This document shows positions 62,319 through 64,000 of a DNA stretch of 64,000 nt, one piece after another (positions within the stretch are counted from its first letter, which is position 1; every line of letters begins with the position of its first letter). This DNA is from Pseudomonadota bacterium (lineage in GTDB: Bacteria; Pseudomonadota; Alphaproteobacteria; Rhizobiales; Devosiaceae). The DNA lies in the NCBI GenBank assembly GCA_023388175.1, contig JAEWGT010000004.1, positions 1 to 64,000 on the forward strand. Direction: 5' to 3'. The notes below the pieces were generated by a model that saw only the letters and a program-made list of their open reading frames with translations, was not told the origin of the DNA and made no database searches. Both the position numbers and the translations under genes were made by a program.

Positions 62319-62353
62319 AAAGGCCGGGCCAATGTGCCCGGCCTTTTTGTTTT
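62319..62353 (+). terminator. Terminator of the rpsF-rpsR-rplI operon
   Basis: An 11-bp stem AAAGGCCGGGC / GCCCGGCCTTT then TTGTTTTT. About 25 nt after the rplI stop. Confidence 0.88.
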
Positions 62354-62540
62354 TGCGCTATGGTGGGAACGGGACTCAGCGGGCTTTCGTGGCACCGCCA
62401 TACGCAAGACACGATTGCAGGCTTCCCCGTTGTCCACAGAGTTCACAAGCGGCTTTGCGCGTCGTTAACCCCGGCGGCATTAGCCCAAGACACATGCCCG
62501 AGTCGCATGATTAAGAAAGGTTAACACCTCAGGAAAAGTC

Positions 62541-64000
62541 ATGGCCGAGATCGCACGCCTTCACCCCGCCGAAGACAAATCCTTTCGCACGGCGCCGCAC
62601 AATGTGGATGTGGAACAGGCGCTGCTGGGTGCGATTCTGATCAACAATGACGCCTTCTATCGCGTCGCCGATTTCCTGATGCCCGAGCATTTCTACGAGC
62701 CGATCCACCGCGAGATTTATGAACTCGCCGGCAAGATCATCCGTGCCGGCAAGGCTGCCGAGCCGGCGACGCTCAAGACCCACCTGCCCGACCAGCTGCT
62801 GCCCGATGTCACGATGATGCAATATCTGTCGCGGCTGGCGGCGGAAGCGACGACCGTGCTCAACGCCGCCGACTATGGGCAGGCCATCTATGACCTGGCC
62901 ATCCGCCGCAACCTTATCCAGGTGGGCGAGGAAATGGTGTCGGTCGCCTATGACAGCGATGTCGAGATGACGCCGGTCAAGCAGATCGAGAAGGTGGAAG
63001 GCGAGCTGTTCCAGCTGGCGGAAAAGGGCCGCTATGACGGGGGCTTCCAATCCTTCGGCGCGGCACTCAGCGCCTCGATCCAGATGGCGGGCGAAGCCTT
63101 CCAGCGCGATGGCGGCCTTTCGGGCGTTGCCACGGACCTGCACGATCTTGACCGGCAGATGGGCGGCTTGCAGCGCTCCGACCTGATCGTGCTCGCCGGG
63201 CGCCCCGCCATGGGCAAGACCTCGCTGGTGACCAATATCGCCTACAATGTTGCCAAGAACTGGCGCGGCGAAATTACGCCCGACGGGCACAGCAAGACGG
63301 TCAATGGTGGGCATGTGGGCTTTTTCAGCCTCGAAATGAGTTCCGAACAGCTGGCCACCCGTATTCTGGCCGAGCAGGCGGAAATCTCCTCATCGGATAT
63401 TCGCCGCGGCCGCATCCACGACAATCAGTTCGCCAAGCTGGTCGATGTGTCGAACATGATGAGCAAGGTGCCGCTCTATATCGACGATACCGGCGGCATT
63501 TCCGTTGCCCAGTTGGCCGCACGCGCCCGGCGCCTGAAGCGGCAGAAGGGGCTGGACCTGCTGATCGTCGACTATTTGCAGCTTCTGTCGGGCTCGTCGA
63601 AAGCATCGAGCCAGAACCGCGTGCAGGAGCTGACCGAAATCACGACCACGCTCAAGGCGCTGGCCAAGGAGCTGGAAGTGCCGGTTATCGCCCTGTCACA
63701 GCTCTCCCGTCAGGTGGAAGCGCGCGACGACAAGCACCCGCAATTGGCGGATCTGCGCGAATCGGGCTCTATCGAGCAGGACGCGGACGTGGTTCTGTTC
63801 GTGTATCGTGAAGAATACTATCTCAAGAACAAGGAACCCAAGGAGGGGACGCCCGAGCATCTGGCCTGGCAGGGGGAAATGGAAAAGGTGCATGGCAAGG
63901 CGGAAGTCATCATCGCCAAGCAGCGCCATGGTCCCACCGGCACCGTGCAGTTGAGCTTCGAGGCGCAATTTACCCGCTTTGGTAACCTTGCTCGGGCAGA
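62541..64000 (+). CDS. dnaB: Replicative DNA helicase, 3' end beyond window
   Basis: Starts at ATG 62541 (AGGAAA upstream) and is still open at 64000; 486 codons are visible. N-terminal domain TAPHNVDVEQALLGAILINNDAF, linker, then the RecA-like domain: GGLQRSDLIVLAGRPAMGKTSLV (Walker A), FFSLEMSSEQLATRI, DLLIVDYLQLLSG (Walker B), ALSQLSRQVE (sensor), DLRESGSIEQDADVVLFVYREEYY. Unwinds DNA at the fork. The usual length is about 500 residues. Confidence 0.97.
   Translation, partial: MAEIARLHPAEDKSFRTAPHNVDVEQALLGAILINNDAFYRVADFLMPEHFYEPIHREIYELAGKIIRAGKAAEPATLKTHLPDQLLPDVTMMQYLSRLAAEATTVLNAADYGQAIYDLAIRRNLIQVGEEMVSVAYDSDVEMTPVKQIEKVEGELFQLAEKGRYDGGFQSFGAALSASIQMAGEAFQRDGGLSGVATDLHDLDRQMGGLQRSDLIVLAGRPAMGKTSLVTNIAYNVAKNWRGEITPDGHSKTVNGGHVGFFSLEMSSEQLATRILAEQAEISSSDIRRGRIHDNQFAKLVDVSNMMSKVPLYIDDTGGISVAQLAARARRLKRQKGLDLLIVDYLQLLSGSSKASSQNRVQELTEITTTLKALAKELEVPVIALSQLSRQVEARDDKHPQLADLRESGSIEQDADVVLFVYREEYYLKNKEPKEGTPEHLAWQGEMEKVHGKAEVIIAKQRHGPTGTVQLSFEAQFTRFGNLARA

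Overview
The window is a GC-rich alphaproteobacterial chromosome segment, most likely Hyphomicrobiales and perhaps Devosia-like. That placement is inferred from gene order (fabD-fabG-acpP-fabF-mltG-yicC-gmk; holC / lptF-lptG-surA-pdxA-rsmA; rpsF-rpsR-rplI-dnaB), from a Rhizobiales-type porin (Porin_2), and from palindromic intergenic repeats typical of the order. No 16S is present, so the genus is not settled.

Layout. 0-8.7 kb: a 6S RNA candidate, smpB, dapA, an alpha/beta-hydrolase-fold protein that has lost its catalytic residues, a two-gene membrane/helix-hairpin-helix unit, a BON-OmpA envelope protein, a 500-bp structured intergenic region, a major porin and an SDR. 8.75-15.3 kb: an amino-sugar cluster. 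A GntR regulator, a SIS-domain glucosamine-6-phosphate deaminase and nagA are coupled by ATGA overlaps; they are divergent from murQ, and a GH2 beta-mannosidase converges on murQ. Similar operator-like repeats precede both gntR and murQ. 15.4-18.6 kb: an SRPBCC protein, an MHYT-GGDEF-EAL c-di-GMP protein and tRNA-Ser(GCU).

18.7-30.83 kb: a 12.1-kb integrated element in tRNA-Ser, bounded by a 20-bp direct repeat of the tRNA 3' end. A tyrosine integrase lies at the right end and candidate arm-type integrase sites lie just inside both ends. It carries a DUF488 / unknown / DUF4145-like cassette, a winged-helix regulator, a serine recombinase, a 1028-residue protein with C-terminal muramidase and M15 peptidase domains (phage ejection-protein-like), and a 413-residue protein with what look like motifs A, B and C of family A polymerases. 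No capsid, tail or terminase gene is visible. This element is the best candidate for something undescribed.

31-47 kb: core and accessory metabolism: TSUP exporter, molybdopterin oxidoreductase, a MarR-controlled DHA2 efflux pump, a DbpA-like helicase, ndk, a glycosyltransferase, an ABC-F ATPase, two tandem DUF4344 metallopeptidase-like exported proteins, YitT and holC. 47.3-52.4 kb: lptF-lptG-surA-like-pdxA-rsmA, with lptD not at its usual place between lptG and surA. 52.4-60.5 kb: MFS, gmk, yicC, mltG and the fatty-acid synthesis cluster, all on the minus strand. 60.8-64 kb: rpsF-rpsR-rplI and the start of dnaB, which runs off the window.
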